This document shows, piece after piece, positions 15,695 through 23,155 of a DNA stretch of 64,000 bases. The notes under the pieces are model-generated. The model worked only from the letters and a program-made list of their open reading frames with translations. It had not been told where the DNA came from and made no database searches. The DNA lies in the NCBI GenBank assembly GCA_036924855.1, contig JBAGRP010000001.1:6746001-6810000 (forward strand). Reading direction: 5' to 3'. This DNA comes from Nitrobacteraceae bacterium AZCC 2146 (GTDB taxonomy: Bacteria > Pseudomonadota > Alphaproteobacteria > Rhizobiales > Xanthobacteraceae). The position numbers were made by a program, and so were the translations under genes. Positions within the stretch are counted from its first letter, which is position 1; the number at the start of each line of letters is the position of its first letter.

Positions 15695-15890
15695 CCCTGT
15701 TGCGGCGCCGCCACAACGGATCGCCGACATAGGTACTTTGCCACCCCTGCCGATTCGGAAGCTCACGCCACGAAGACCTTGAGCGTGACTCGGAGAGGGT
15801 GAACGACTGTCGAATTGATCAAATCATCAGATTTTATCTAGGTTTTCTGCCCCTTGCCGTGCCATCCTCTGACTTTGAAGAGGACCACTG

Positions 15891-16166
15891 GTGCGCCCGA
15901 AGAACAACTTTACGAAGCGCAAAGGTTATGTCGCCGCCGGATACGGTCCCAATGGTTGGTTCTGCGTTTTCGACCGCAGCGAGGCCACGAAGGGTTGGCA
16001 GGCTGGTAGGCATCAGTGGCTCGTGAGGCTGATGCCGGATGGACCAGAAAGAACATTGCGAACCAAAGGCGAAGCGATCAAGCTGGCGGAAGCGAGCGCC
16101 GCGACTGCGATTGGTTGGGAAATGTGGTGGAAGCCGTCGAGTTCGCCAGATACGTCGGGATACTAG
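15891..16166 (+). CDS. Hypothetical protein, 91 residues
   Basis: From GTG 15891, which has GAGGA upstream, it reads MRPKNNFTKRKGYVAAGYGP and then an aromatic-rich middle (GWFCVFDRSE, GRHQWLVRLMPDG). There is no signal peptide or membrane segment. The aromatic and basic beta-rich pattern resembles small nucleic-acid-binding or phage-type proteins, but I do not recognise a family. Another small gene follows 8 bp after the stop with its own ribosome site, which supports a real two-gene transcript. Codon use is less GC-biased than in the metabolic operons. Confidence 0.5.
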   Translation: MRPKNNFTKRKGYVAAGYGPNGWFCVFDRSEATKGWQAGRHQWLVRLMPDGPERTLRTKGEAIKLAEASAATAIGWEMWWKPSSSPDTSGY

Positions 16167-16174
16167 GGGGAAGT

Positions 16175-16357
16175 ATGGAATACCGAGGACTACAGTTCGA
16201 AGTATCTAAAGATGAAGAAACGGGTATGGCTCGTTGGTCCGTCATGCTCAGCGTGAAATCCACAGCACAAGGACAGGCAAAAACGAAACAATCTGCTATA
16301 ATCGCGGCATGGCGCACGATTGATAAGACAATTAAGAGCGGAAAAGAACGGCACTGA
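16175..16357 (+). CDS. Hypothetical protein, 60 residues
   Basis: ATG 16175 has AGGGGGA close upstream. The product, MEYRGLQFEVSKDEETGMAR..., is charged, with an alternating beta-like start and a Lys-rich helical end (TKQSAIIAAWRTIDKTIKSG). No known domain is apparent. It directly follows the 91-residue gene, so the pair may be co-expressed. Confidence 0.5.
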   Translation: MEYRGLQFEVSKDEETGMARWSVMLSVKSTAQGQAKTKQSAIIAAWRTIDKTIKSGKERH

Positions 16358-16454
16358 AGGGTACTCAGTCAGAAAGCTGCACGTTGGACCTTGTGTGTCG
16401 GCTGGCCACGGGACGATGACCGGCACCCGGTCGACGCGCTCAAATGGATTTTAA

Positions 16455-16679
16455 ATGGCATCGATCGACCATTACGGTCACGCACTTCATGTGCAACTGT
16501 CGCAGGCGACGAAGCGTGGCGCGAAACATTTCACTATTACATCGACTGAGCTTCATAGCGCGCTTAATGGCCGATCAGAAGTTAACGATGAATGCTGGAA
16601 CGCCATGGAGGCCGCGATGATGCCCGGCGATGTCATCATTGATAGAGTAACTGTTCGCTACGTTCTTCCGCGACCTTAA
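16455..16679 (+). CDS. Hypothetical protein, 74 residues
   Basis: The product MASIDHYGHALHVQLSQATK... ends VIIDRVTVRYVLPRP. It has no signal or membrane segment. The ribosome site is weak. The reading frame is clean and the HTH gene follows 14 bp later, so I accept it with moderate confidence as part of the same small-gene island. Function unknown. Confidence 0.5.
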   Translation: MASIDHYGHALHVQLSQATKRGAKHFTITSTELHSALNGRSEVNDECWNAMEAAMMPGDVIIDRVTVRYVLPRP

Positions 16680-16693
16680 GCATAGGAACTTCA

Positions 16694-16948
16694 ATGCGGC
16701 CCTTCACCGTCCAACAAGTATGCGCCGCTCGCGTTTTTTTGGGCTGGAGTAGGCTCGATTTGGGCGAAGCGTCCGGCTTGTCGATTAGTACGATCAACAA
16801 TTTTGAAGCGAACGCGCACCCAACGTCAAATGAGTACCTTAGCGCAATCCGTAAGGCGTTTCAAAATGCCGGAGTCGAATTTCAGCGCGGGAATACAGTC
16901 GGCGTCATTGTTTCTGTACAAACTCAGCCTTGGAAAAAATTCGGATGA
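16694..16948 (+). CDS. Small XRE-type helix-turn-helix regulator
   Basis: This 84-residue protein is almost wholly one Cro/cI-like DNA-binding domain: QQVCAARVFLGWSRLDLGEA, the recognition helix in SGLSISTINNFE, then SAIRKAFQNAGVEF. It has AGGA before the ATG. Such lone XRE proteins are common in mobile or prophage-derived islands, where they often repress neighbouring genes. Here the neighbours are unrecognised small genes, so its target is unknown. The AT-richer codon use of this stretch supports transfer. Confidence 0.75.
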   Translation: MRPFTVQQVCAARVFLGWSRLDLGEASGLSISTINNFEANAHPTSNEYLSAIRKAFQNAGVEFQRGNTVGVIVSVQTQPWKKFG

Positions 16949-17032
16949 TGGAGCCTCAATAATTAGATGGGCCGACGGAGACCAAGCTTGCTAATCTCCA
17001 CCCACGGCAAATAGCCACGGAAAGCGCGATGA

Positions 17033-17215
17033 TCCCCGACCGTCCTCTCCGCAGACGAATTCGCAGTCCTGAAACAATTGAGCATGTCCTTCGCGAGGGG
17101 CACCGTGCCATCGCGCATCAGTGACCCACTGAAACGTCTAGGCTACGCAAGCGAAATAATAGGTAATCTGATCATTACCGACAATGGCTCGGCGCGGTTG
17201 GCGACGGGGCAATGA
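17033..17215 (+). pseudogene. Small conserved-looking frame without a start codon
   Basis: After a stop at 17030-17032 the frame reads SPTVLSADEFAVLKQLSMSF, then a PSRISDPLKRLGYASEI core and NLIITDNGSARLATGQ, ending at TGA 17213-17215. The pattern matches a small Bradyrhizobium protein type I remember (SEFAVLKQ...LGLI...ITDKG..R), but no ATG, GTG or TTG precedes the conserved part. Either the 5' end was lost by mutation or it starts at CTG or a late ATG. It overlaps nothing else. Confidence 0.45.
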
Positions 17216-17246
17216 CGCCTCGCACGTTCCAGAAAAGGATACTCAA

Positions 17247-17480
17247 TTGAAGTTTTTTCTATTGTTTTTATCCGTCCTTTTATACTCTCAGGCCGCTACA
17301 GCGGCATCCGAATGCACGGGCGTCACCGACGACAAAGCCAGATTAGCCTGTTTCGACAGAGCTAACCTGCCAGCAAAAAAGAAAAACGTTAAAGAGGATT
17401 TTTCGGATTCCGCTAGCCCATTTAGCAAAGAGGAAGCGGCAACGGCCGCGAAGTTGAAAGGCATTTGCCGCGGTTGCTAG
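17247..17480 (+). CDS. Small secreted protein with a C-x-D-x-RL-x-C-x-D motif
   Basis: From TTG 17247 the N-terminus FFLLFLSVLLYSQAATAA is a clear signal peptide. After it comes SECTGVTDDKARLACFDRAN, a short two-Cys motif seen near the N-terminus of several periplasmic proteins, including VasI-like type VI accessory proteins. A Lys-rich tail ends GICRGC. The upstream ATG at 17184 would mask the signal, so I prefer the TTG. At 77 residues it is probably periplasmic. No specific function can be given. Confidence 0.6.
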   Translation: MKFFLLFLSVLLYSQAATAASECTGVTDDKARLACFDRANLPAKKKNVKEDFSDSASPFSKEEAATAAKLKGICRGC

Positions 17481-17499
17481 GCTGCGCAGAGAAATTCTG

Positions 17500-17676
17500 A
17501 TGACCGGTACAGAATCAAGACGTCTTCAAGTCGGTACTCGCGTCATATGGAGCGACAACAAAAAGGACGCGGGCACAGTCATTGAAACGAATTGGGCTGG
17601 CGTAAGGATCAAGTGGGATAATCGTGACGAACAATTGATCCTGCACAACGATATGACGGCGGTATCGGTGGTTTAA
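17500..17676 (+). CDS. Hypothetical 58-residue protein with SH3/KOW-like pattern
   Basis: MTGTESRRLQVGTRVIWSDN continues with DAGTVIETNWAGVRIKWDN, a short beta-barrel-like pattern (VGTRVIW..GTVIE....VRIKWD) of the kind found in small SH3/KOW proteins. It starts 19 bp after the secreted-protein gene. The frame is clean and ends TAA at 17674-17676. I recall similar small proteins in Bradyrhizobium, but cannot assign a role. Confidence 0.55.
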   Translation: MTGTESRRLQVGTRVIWSDNKKDAGTVIETNWAGVRIKWDNRDEQLILHNDMTAVSVV

Positions 17677-17763
17677 ATGGAAAATCGCTGCCCACATCAA
17701 ACACCGGGAAAGTTGGCGGTCGCGTTTCATCGACGTGCCTAGGTGACGCGGTCGGTTTATGCA

Positions 17764-17964
17764 TCACGTCTCAGACGCGGTGTTCGACGAACCTCTGTAG
17801 ATCCATCGGCGTCCATCATGGCGGCGCCAGACCTGGCCGCGAATGAGCCGTCCCGTTATCGAACTCCGCGGAAGGACGATTAGCCAAAGATGCCAGACCT
17901 GGGCCCAAGCCGATCGCGGCGTACTGAAACATAAGCTACGGAGACGCTGTCTTTGTGAAATCAT
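17764..17964 (-). CDS. Small conserved basic protein, copy A
   Basis: From ATG 17964 this 66-residue protein starts MISQRQRLRSLCFSTPR and ends RRHDGRRWIYRGSSNTASET. A second gene at 54699-54902 encodes a protein of the same length with a shared core (WAQ-WHLW--VLPR-SI-G-L-RGQVWRRHDGRRWIY). Most differences keep the frame, which suggests selection on a protein and not a simple DNA repeat. In both copies ATGA joins the start to the stop of an upstream frame. It is basic and Trp-rich. No family is recognised. It lies head to head with a truncated DUF892 gene. Confidence 0.6.
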   Translation of the reverse strand: MISQRQRLRSLCFSTPRSAWAQVWHLWLIVLPRSSITGRLIRGQVWRRHDGRRWIYRGSSNTASET

Positions 17965-17985
17965 TTGCACGCTCTCGGTGATGAT
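17764..17985. repeat. Dispersed repeat of about 200 bp, copy A
   Basis: The DNA matches 54699-54920 in the same orientation over about 200 bp, at roughly four bases in five by eye. It includes the whole small gene and a few bases upstream of its start. The similarity stops at the truncated DUF892 gene. Confidence 0.7.
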
Positions 17986-18418
17986 TAGGGGGCGTGCTGC
18001 TGCGCGGAGCGCGCTTAACGCGTCGGCTGCGACTTCCGACAAGCTTCAAGCCGCCTTCGAAAAACATCACGACGAAACCGAGGCCCAAATTGACCGCCTC
18101 GAAAAAATATTCGAACTGCTGGGCAAAGCCGCGCGAGGCAAGAAATGCGATGCCATCGAAGGCCTTCTTGATGAAAGCAAAGAGATCATGGACGAGTACG
18201 CAGATACGCCCGCGCTGGACGCTGATTTGCTGGCAGCCGCCCAGGCAGAGGAGCACTACGAAATCTCGCGCTATGGCACGCTGAAAGCATGGGCTGCCAC
18301 GCTCAATATGCCGCAAGCGTTCAAATTGCTTGATCAAACCCTGGCGCAAGAAAAGAAGACAGACGACACCTTGAGCAAGATCGCCGAGACGGCAGTCAAC
18401 TACGAGGCAGCGGCCTGA
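17981..18418 (+). pseudogene. DUF892 (YciE-like) ferritin-like protein, 5'-truncated
   Basis: From about residue 20 the frame matches the second half of DUF892/YciE proteins: SDKLQAAFEKHHDETEAQID, GKAARGKKCDAIEGLL, EEHYEISRYGTLKAW and LLDQTLAQEKKTDDTLS. These are ferritin-like four-helix proteins induced by stress. The family's first 30-40 residues (the LYxxELRDLYxAE helix) are missing and are replaced by the dispersed repeat that abuts it. The frame is open up to ATG 17981 and further to 17843, but no family sequence lies there. It is probably non-functional, or makes a short form. Confidence 0.8.
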
Positions 18419-18487
18419 ACTCGGAAGTGACGTTTTGAGTTGGCACGGGGATCGCGGAATGGCGATCTCCGGGTCATCTGCCTCGGT

Positions 18488-19090
18488 TTACCAGCTTGGG
18501 CTTTTCCGGTTCCGCTGGCGCGCTTCGACTGAATTGGCCCCGCGACCGTATCCGGTCCAGAACCTCAGCAAGCGCTCCGTCAACCCGCCGAGCGCGAGGC
18601 CAGCGGCGACATCGCTGGTCCAATGAGCAAGCAACACGATCCGCGTCAGGACCAGCGCCACGCCGATCGACCAGACTAGATTGCGCTTCGCGGGGGGCAG
18701 GATGGTGGCAGCCGATGCCAGCGCACCGACATGCACGGCATGTCCGGATGGAAAGGCGTCGCGACTTTTCCCCGAAAAAGGCACGCCATGCAGATGACCG
18801 CGGACCGTCAAGCGATCGGGCCGCTCCTGATCGAAGATGGCTTTGAGCAGATGGGGAATGACGGATACTGCAACTGCCGTCAGCAGGAGATGATTGCTAT
18901 CTACCCTGTCCCTTGCGCGGCCACCGCCGCAATAGAGCCACCAAGCGGCCGCCAAGGCACAGAGAACATGTTCGTCGGCGCCCCATGTCAGCGTCTCCGC
19001 GATGGCTTCGGTCGCGGGGCGGGTATGCTCCGAGATAGCGTTCGCGATTTCGACATCGGCCCGCGTAGGCCTCACTCGATAAAGCGCCAT
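18488..19090 (-). CDS. PAP2-family membrane phosphatase
   Basis: The three PAP2 motifs are present: KAIFDQERPDR (K-x6-RP), DAFPSGHAVH (PSGH) and TRIVLLAHWTSD (R-x5-H-x3-D). The nucleophile is the His in the last motif. At 200 residues with several hydrophobic stretches, it is an integral membrane lipid-phosphate or undecaprenyl-phosphate-type phosphatase. An EcfG-type promoter lies about 105-125 bp upstream and faces away from a second one serving the next gene. This suggests induction by general stress. The exact lipid substrate is unknown. Confidence 0.88.
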   Translation of the reverse strand: MALYRVRPTRADVEIANAISEHTRPATEAIAETLTWGADEHVLCALAAAWWLYCGGGRARDRVDSNHLLLTAVAVSVIPHLLKAIFDQERPDRLTVRGHLHGVPFSGKSRDAFPSGHAVHVGALASAATILPPAKRNLVWSIGVALVLTRIVLLAHWTSDVAAGLALGGLTERLLRFWTGYGRGANSVEARQRNRKSPSW

Positions 19091-19191
19091 GTTCCGCTTC
19101 TACCAAATGACCTGACAAAAAGAACCCCAACCATTCGACCGAACCAATTGGCGGGGCAGGGTCAAGCGTCAGGGGGAAATGCCTGTCGGGA

Positions 19192-19216
19192 AACACGGGC
19201 TTAGATGAATCGTTCC
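19192..19216 (-). promoter_or_regulatory. EcfG-type general stress promoter for the PAP2 gene
   Basis: On the minus strand GGAAC (19216-19212), 16 bases, then TGTT (19195-19192). This fits the alphaproteobacterial EcfG consensus GGAAC-N16/17-cGTT. It lies about 100 bp upstream of the PAP2 start. Confidence 0.6.
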
Positions 19217-19224
19217 CATAGCCG

Positions 19225-19250
19225 GGAACGATCGTGTTCTCGGCGTCGTT
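19225..19250 (+). promoter_or_regulatory. EcfG-type general stress promoter for the flavoprotein gene
   Basis: GGAAC (19225-19229), 17 bases, then CGTT (19247-19250), an exact match to the EcfG consensus. It lies 40 bp upstream of the start at 19291. Its -35 element faces that of the divergent promoter, 8 bp away. Confidence 0.72.
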
Positions 19251-19290
19251 ATAAGGAGGGTTTAGTCTTCGAGAACAGGATTCGGAAAAC

Positions 19291-20366
19291 ATGGCGGAGT
19301 TTGACATTCGAAAGGGGATGCCGCCCGTCAAGCTAGACCGAGAGGAATTCGAAACGCGCTACCGCAGCCGGTTTGCCGATCCGGTGTTTGAACCGCTGCA
19401 GCGCGAACTCGATGCTATCGTTGCTGCGGCATGGGATCCTATAGTCACTCTCGAAAAACACCGGTCACACGAAAGGCAGGCCCGGGTTACGCCGATCCCG
19501 AGTATGAAATCTCGGTTGATTGGCTCGCAGCGAGCGACGCTATTCGCGCCGCGCAGCGGCGCCACGACAATGAAGGTGAACCTGCGCGCATTCTCATCAT
19601 CAACGGCTCCTCGCGCAGCGAACATACTTGTCCGGGCGAGATGTCCAAGACATGGCGCCTCGTCAAACTTGCTGAGCCGGTATTTGAAGCGATGGGATGT
19701 TCTGTGGACATCCTCAACCTGTCGCGGTTGACGTCGGAATTCGGCAAGCAAATTTACCCTTGCAAGTCCTGTGTCTCGACTTCCATGGCGCTCTGTCACT
19801 GGCCGTGCAGCTGCTATCCCAATTATTCGCTCGGCCAGAGCGACGACTGGATGAACGATATCTATCCGATGTGGGTCGCGGCGCACGGCATCATGATCAT
19901 CGCGCCGGTAAATTGGTATCATGCACCGACGGCGATGAAGGCGATGATGGACCGGCTTGTCTGTGCCGACGGCGGTAACCCGGATCCATCTTCGACCCAC
20001 GGCAAGGAGGTTGCGGAAGCCAAGGCGTTGGAGTTAAAGGGCTGGCCTTATCCACGGCACTTGGCTGGCCGGCATTTCGGAATTATCGCGCATGGCGACA
20101 GTGTGGGAGCGGAAACGCTGCGGCGCTCGCTAGCCGACTGGTTGACCGATATGTCGCTGATTTCGGCAGGAGGCATGGCAGAAGCCGACGGCTATGTCGG
20201 TTACATGGAACCCTATGCCACTTCGCATCAAGCCTTGGACGACGACACGGCCTTTCAGCAGCAGGTGCTCAACGTCGCCCAGGCGCTCGGTGCCGCCGTG
20301 ACGCTTTCACGAGCCGGAAAACTCGAGAATCCTGGAAAGGACCTTGTCGAGCCCAATCCGAAATAA
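19291..20366 (+). pseudogene. NADPH-dependent FMN reductase-like flavoprotein with a frameshift
   Basis: From ATG 19291 the frame reads MAEFDIRKGMPPVKLDREEF to AAAWD at about 19437. The coding sense then moves to the next frame (YSHSRKTPVTRKAGPGY) and runs to 20366. Restoring one base between GGAT and CCTATAG gives a continuous protein of about 358 residues. The flavodoxin-type FMN site is IINGSSRSEHTCPGEMSK, and a Cys-rich CKSCVSTSMALCHWPCSC follows. An ATG at 19431 could still yield 311 residues that include the whole flavin domain. An EcfG promoter upstream marks it as a stress gene. Confidence 0.8.
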
Positions 20367-20749
20367 TCAGACCTAACGCAACAATCTATGCAGCCGTCGA
20401 ACCAAGACGATCAGGCTGTCTCGTCCGAAGCTCGATTTGATATTTCGCGGGTTTGGCCGGCGGGAAGTAACTATCGCTGGAGTCTTGGCCTGGTCGGCGA
20501 TTGCCTTAGCGCATCGGGCAAAAATTTCTCGCCCGGGGAAGGAATCGCGCTCAGCGGTCGTTTGCGCCCGTTCGTGCGGTATCTGATTGTCGTTGAACCT
20601 TCGTCTCACACCGATGCCATCATGACAGCCCCTCGAAACTTGGGCTTCCGCGAACACACGGCGGTTTGGCCGACGGTTCCCCTTTCACGCGAGGAACCAG
20701 CGCTCTAGTTTTCGATTGACTCAAGGGATGAACGGACCGGGAGCCGAAC
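20367..20749. other. Intergenic stretch, no supported gene
   Basis: An open frame of 106 codons (20388-20708) exists but has no domain, ribosome site or family resemblance. GGAAC near 20693 lacks a matching -10, so I do not call a promoter. Confidence 0.45.
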
Positions 20750-21097
20750 ATGAAGAATGATAGTACGATTAAAAAGGTATCGGAAAAATCCGCGCCGAAG
20801 GGGACCATGGGCCAGACTTATCTCGTATCGGGCAAGCGCGTTGCGATGCGGTTATGGGAAAACGAGCCGCCGCAGGCGAAGGGATCTGATCGCAGAGACT
20901 ACGAAACCGTAGGCTACGTCATTGCCGGGCGCGCCGAACTGACCCTTGAAGGCCAGACAATCAGGCTGGAGGCAGGCGACTCCTGGTTGGTGCCCGCTCA
21001 AGCCGAGCACAGTTATCGTATTCTGGAATCTTTCACGGCGGTCGAGGCAACCGCGCCGCCGGCGCAGGTCCATGGCCGAGACGAGACGAGGTCCTAG
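20750..21097 (+). CDS. Cupin-domain protein
   Basis: This is a 115-residue single cupin: the first motif region is DYETVGYVIAGRAELTLEG, and the second is LEAGDSWLVPAQAEHSYRI. The usual metal ligands are only partly present: no HxH pair is seen in motif 1, while motif 2 keeps a His. It may therefore be a small binding or sensor protein and not a metalloenzyme. The N-terminus (MKNDSTIKKVSEKSAPKG) is polar and unstructured-looking. It stands in a group of stress-type genes. The ligand is unknown. Confidence 0.8.
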   Translation: MKNDSTIKKVSEKSAPKGTMGQTYLVSGKRVAMRLWENEPPQAKGSDRRDYETVGYVIAGRAELTLEGQTIRLEAGDSWLVPAQAEHSYRILESFTAVEATAPPAQVHGRDETRS

Positions 21098-21114
21098 TGA
21101 AAAACTCGGAGGAG

Positions 21115-21192
21115 ATGTCGATGCTTGAGGAAAAACTCAAGGAGGTCATTGTTGATGAACTGAAACGAAAATCCAAAGATAAACCGCCATAG
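21115..21192 (+). CDS. Possible 25-residue peptide after the cupin gene
   Basis: ATG 21115 is preceded by CGGAGG and opens a charged helical peptide (MSMLEEKLKEVIVDELKRKS) ending at TAG. The ribosome site overlaps the end region of the cupin gene. Real expression is uncertain. Confidence 0.3.
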   Translation: MSMLEEKLKEVIVDELKRKSKDKPP

Positions 21193-21301
21193 CTCAGAGT
21201 GAATAGCTCGGAAGATCTCATCGTCAACGGCAGGATCGACCTTTATGCGCTCGTGATGGTCATCGCGGGTTTGGTGTCCGGAGGTCCTTAGAGTGCCGAT
21301 T

Positions 21302-21634
21302 TTACGCAAAACGGATCCGCGGACGGAACCGAGATCGGAGCGCAATGATGCCGACCAGCCGCTTCTCGCGACTCAGGACCGGGAGGCGCCTGACCTGGAT
21401 ATCACCCATGTTTTCGGTGACCTCGTCGAGGTCCTGATCCTCGAAGCAATATTTGACATCAGCGGTCATGACGTCGCCGACACGCGAATCCGGCCCGCGA
21501 CCCATACCCACGCCGCGGATGGCAATATCGCGATCAGAGATCATTCCAGCCGCTCGTGATAGGTAGGCGCCAGACCGACGCCAAGCGCCGCCATCGCCTC
21601 GGCAGCATCCCTCAAGGTGTCATCAGTGCGGCTA
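21302..21634 (-). pseudogene. CBS-domain protein remnant
   Basis: On the minus strand the first part reads DDTLRDAAEAMAALGVGLAP ... HERLE and stops. Four bases appear lost before GMISDRDIAIRGVGMGRGPD, which continues through VGDVMTADVKYCFEDQDLDE to RRLPVLSREKRLVGIIAL, where the family sequence ends abruptly. Intact relatives have two CBS repeats in about 140 residues and bind adenosine nucleotides. Here a frameshift in the middle and a missing C-terminus make it non-functional. Confidence 0.75.
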
Positions 21635-21826
21635 ACCGGTATCGTCGACGGGCGTTCCGAATCGATCCGAAAATTTTACTCGACGCCGGAAGGCACGAAA
21701 CCTGTGACCAATGTGAATTTCTCGCTGTCGGTCGGCACCGTCGTTCCGAGGGAGGTGCATTTGCAGCGCGGCGCAGCCGTCCTCATCCAATGTCAGCGCG
21801 TGTTGGCCTGGTTGTTTGCGGGCTGA
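21617..21826 (+). pseudogene. DUF1236 fragment on the plus strand
   Basis: TKPVTNVNFSLSVGTVVPRE (about 21695-21754) is the hallmark strand pair of DUF1236, a C-terminal domain of alphaproteobacterial secreted proteins. The sequence on each side does not continue the domain. The low-complexity N-terminal half of such a protein lies next to it on the opposite strand. Confidence 0.6.
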
Positions 21827-22303
21827 TTTGGCGCCGCAGCATTGCTATTGGGATTTGCGTTGGTGGCGCTGTTGGCCGTTGGCTGGTTCTGATTAGTCGC
21901 CGGCGGAGTTGTGTTGTTTTTGCGCCTGCGAAGAAGAAGCCGGCTGTGGCGCGGACTGCGCCTGTGAGGGGGCCGTCGTCGCATTGCGGTCTGATCTCGA
22001 TGGAGAGGGCGGGCTGGACTGTGCCTGCGAACGCTGTGCGTCGCCGTTGGCGTTCGGGTTCTGCGCCGACTGGCCGGTTGTGGTGTCCTGTCGATTGTTA
22101 GCCGGCGCCGACTGCGTGTTTTGGGTGGTCGATGTAGAACCGGCGGAAGAAGAGGACGCTGGCGCCTGCGATGCCGGCGAGTTTGCGTTGGGCTGACTCT
22201 GCGCCGCAGACGGCGCGGTCGACTTTTCATTCGGCGATTGCGCCAGGGCGCCGGTTCCAATCAAAACGGCGACGGCCGTCGTAACGAACAAGGATTGTTT
22301 CAT
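21793..22303 (-). pseudogene. Secreted low-complexity protein (DUF1236-type N-terminal half), frameshifted
   Basis: From ATG 22303 a signal peptide (MKQSLFVTTAVAVLIGTGAL) leads into a Ser/Gln/Ala/Asn-rich region that stops at 21893. In the next frame a similar composition continues (PPATNQNQPTANSATNANPN) to 21793, so a frameshift has probably cut the protein. Proteins built this way normally end in a DUF1236 domain. That domain is missing on this strand, but a piece of it is found inverted just beyond. A shortened 136-residue secreted form could still be produced. Confidence 0.6.
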
Positions 22304-22545
22304 GATATGTGCTCTTCGTTATATTTGCATCCTCGATGCTTGGGCTCGTTCCCCAGTTCATAATCCAACAGGTTGCGCCGTTCCAAAGCGATGAGAGCAG
22401 CAGGTCAAACGTCTGCCCGCCCAGTGAACTATCGATAGAAAGCGTTCAACGACGGTGATTTGTAAAAGAATGGAAATCGGGAACAAATGGCAACCGCCGA
22501 ACTTCTGAGTCCACGGGCAGCATTCGGTTGAACGAGGAGGATCAC

Positions 22546-22872
22546 ATGAGGAAGTTCGCGATTGCGCTCCTGGCGAGCGCTGGAGCATTGTTTGTGGGCA
22601 GCGCAAATGCCTCTGACATCTATACGAGCAATGAGTATGCGAACGCGGATCTTGCCCAGCAGGTTCGGCTGATCTGCGACGAGGGCGGGCGTTGTTATCG
22701 GACCCGGGGCGGCCGCCGTATCATTGTGGAAGATTCCTACAATTATGCGCCGCGCGAAAGATACATCGAGCGCCGCGGCTATCGTGACTGGGATGATGGG
22801 CCGCGGGCCGGAGTCGGCTTCCGGGCTCCTGGCGTCAGTGTCGGCGTCGGGGTCGGTAGTGATCGCTGGTAA
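22546..22872 (+). CDS. Small secreted protein with Arg/Tyr-rich and Gly/Val-rich tail
   Basis: ATG 22546 is chosen because GAGGAGG lies just upstream and the N-terminus MRKFAIALLASAGALFVGSA is then a standard Sec signal peptide. The mature part has two Cys (LICDEGGRCYRTRGG) that may pair, an Arg/Tyr-rich middle and the ending GVSVGVGVGSDRW. At 108 residues it resembles the small exported proteins common in Bradyrhizobium, of unknown role. It stands alone between decayed genes. Confidence 0.7.
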   Translation: MRKFAIALLASAGALFVGSANASDIYTSNEYANADLAQQVRLICDEGGRCYRTRGGRRIIVEDSYNYAPRERYIERRGYRDWDDGPRAGVGFRAPGVSVGVGVGSDRW

Positions 22873-22975
22873 TGCGATAAGTCTGAAAGGCGACAAATAG
22901 GACCGGGCTTGCGGCGAGCGAGCCCGCGTGGGCATGACTTGGTTATGTACCCTGCTTGCGACGTTGGATCGATTG

Positions 22976-23152
22976 TCACTTCAGAAGCCGAGCCAGCTTG
23001 AGGGCGTCGGCCGGTGCTGCGCTTTTCTGATCATTGTCGAAATAGACGTAGACGTCATAACCCCGCTTCTTCCAAGACTGGATACTCCGGCTCCAGTCAG
23101 TCAGCGCGTCTGGTCGATAATGTCCCTTGTAGCGACCATACGCTCCCACGAA
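22976..23152 (-). pseudogene. C-terminal remnant of a DUF72 protein
   Basis: The minus-strand frame reads VGAYGRYKGHYRPDALTDWS ... GYDVYVYFDNDQKSAAPADA and ends LLK-stop at 22976. The VYVYFDND motif and spacing match the end of DUF72 (YecE) proteins, normally 240-300 residues. The rest is missing: the fragment stops within 5 bp of the GntR gene's stop codon. The cut therefore marks a recombination junction at about 23150. Confidence 0.75.
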
Positions 23153-23155
23153 TTG

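Larger units (their letters stand above)
15309..15890. other. Non-coding stretch with two strong stem-loops
   Basis: No frame here has coding character on either strand. The stretch contains two perfect hairpins (15553-15580 and 15668-15694), listed separately. It separates the lipoprotein gene from a run of small plus-strand genes. Confidence 0.55.

Noticed and set aside
20693..20720. A third EcfG promoter before the cupin gene
   Set aside because: GGAAC is present but no YGTT follows at 16-17 bases.
22480..22510. An EcfG promoter before the small secreted protein at 22546
   Set aside because: GGAAC is followed at 17 bases by CTTC, which does not fit the -10.
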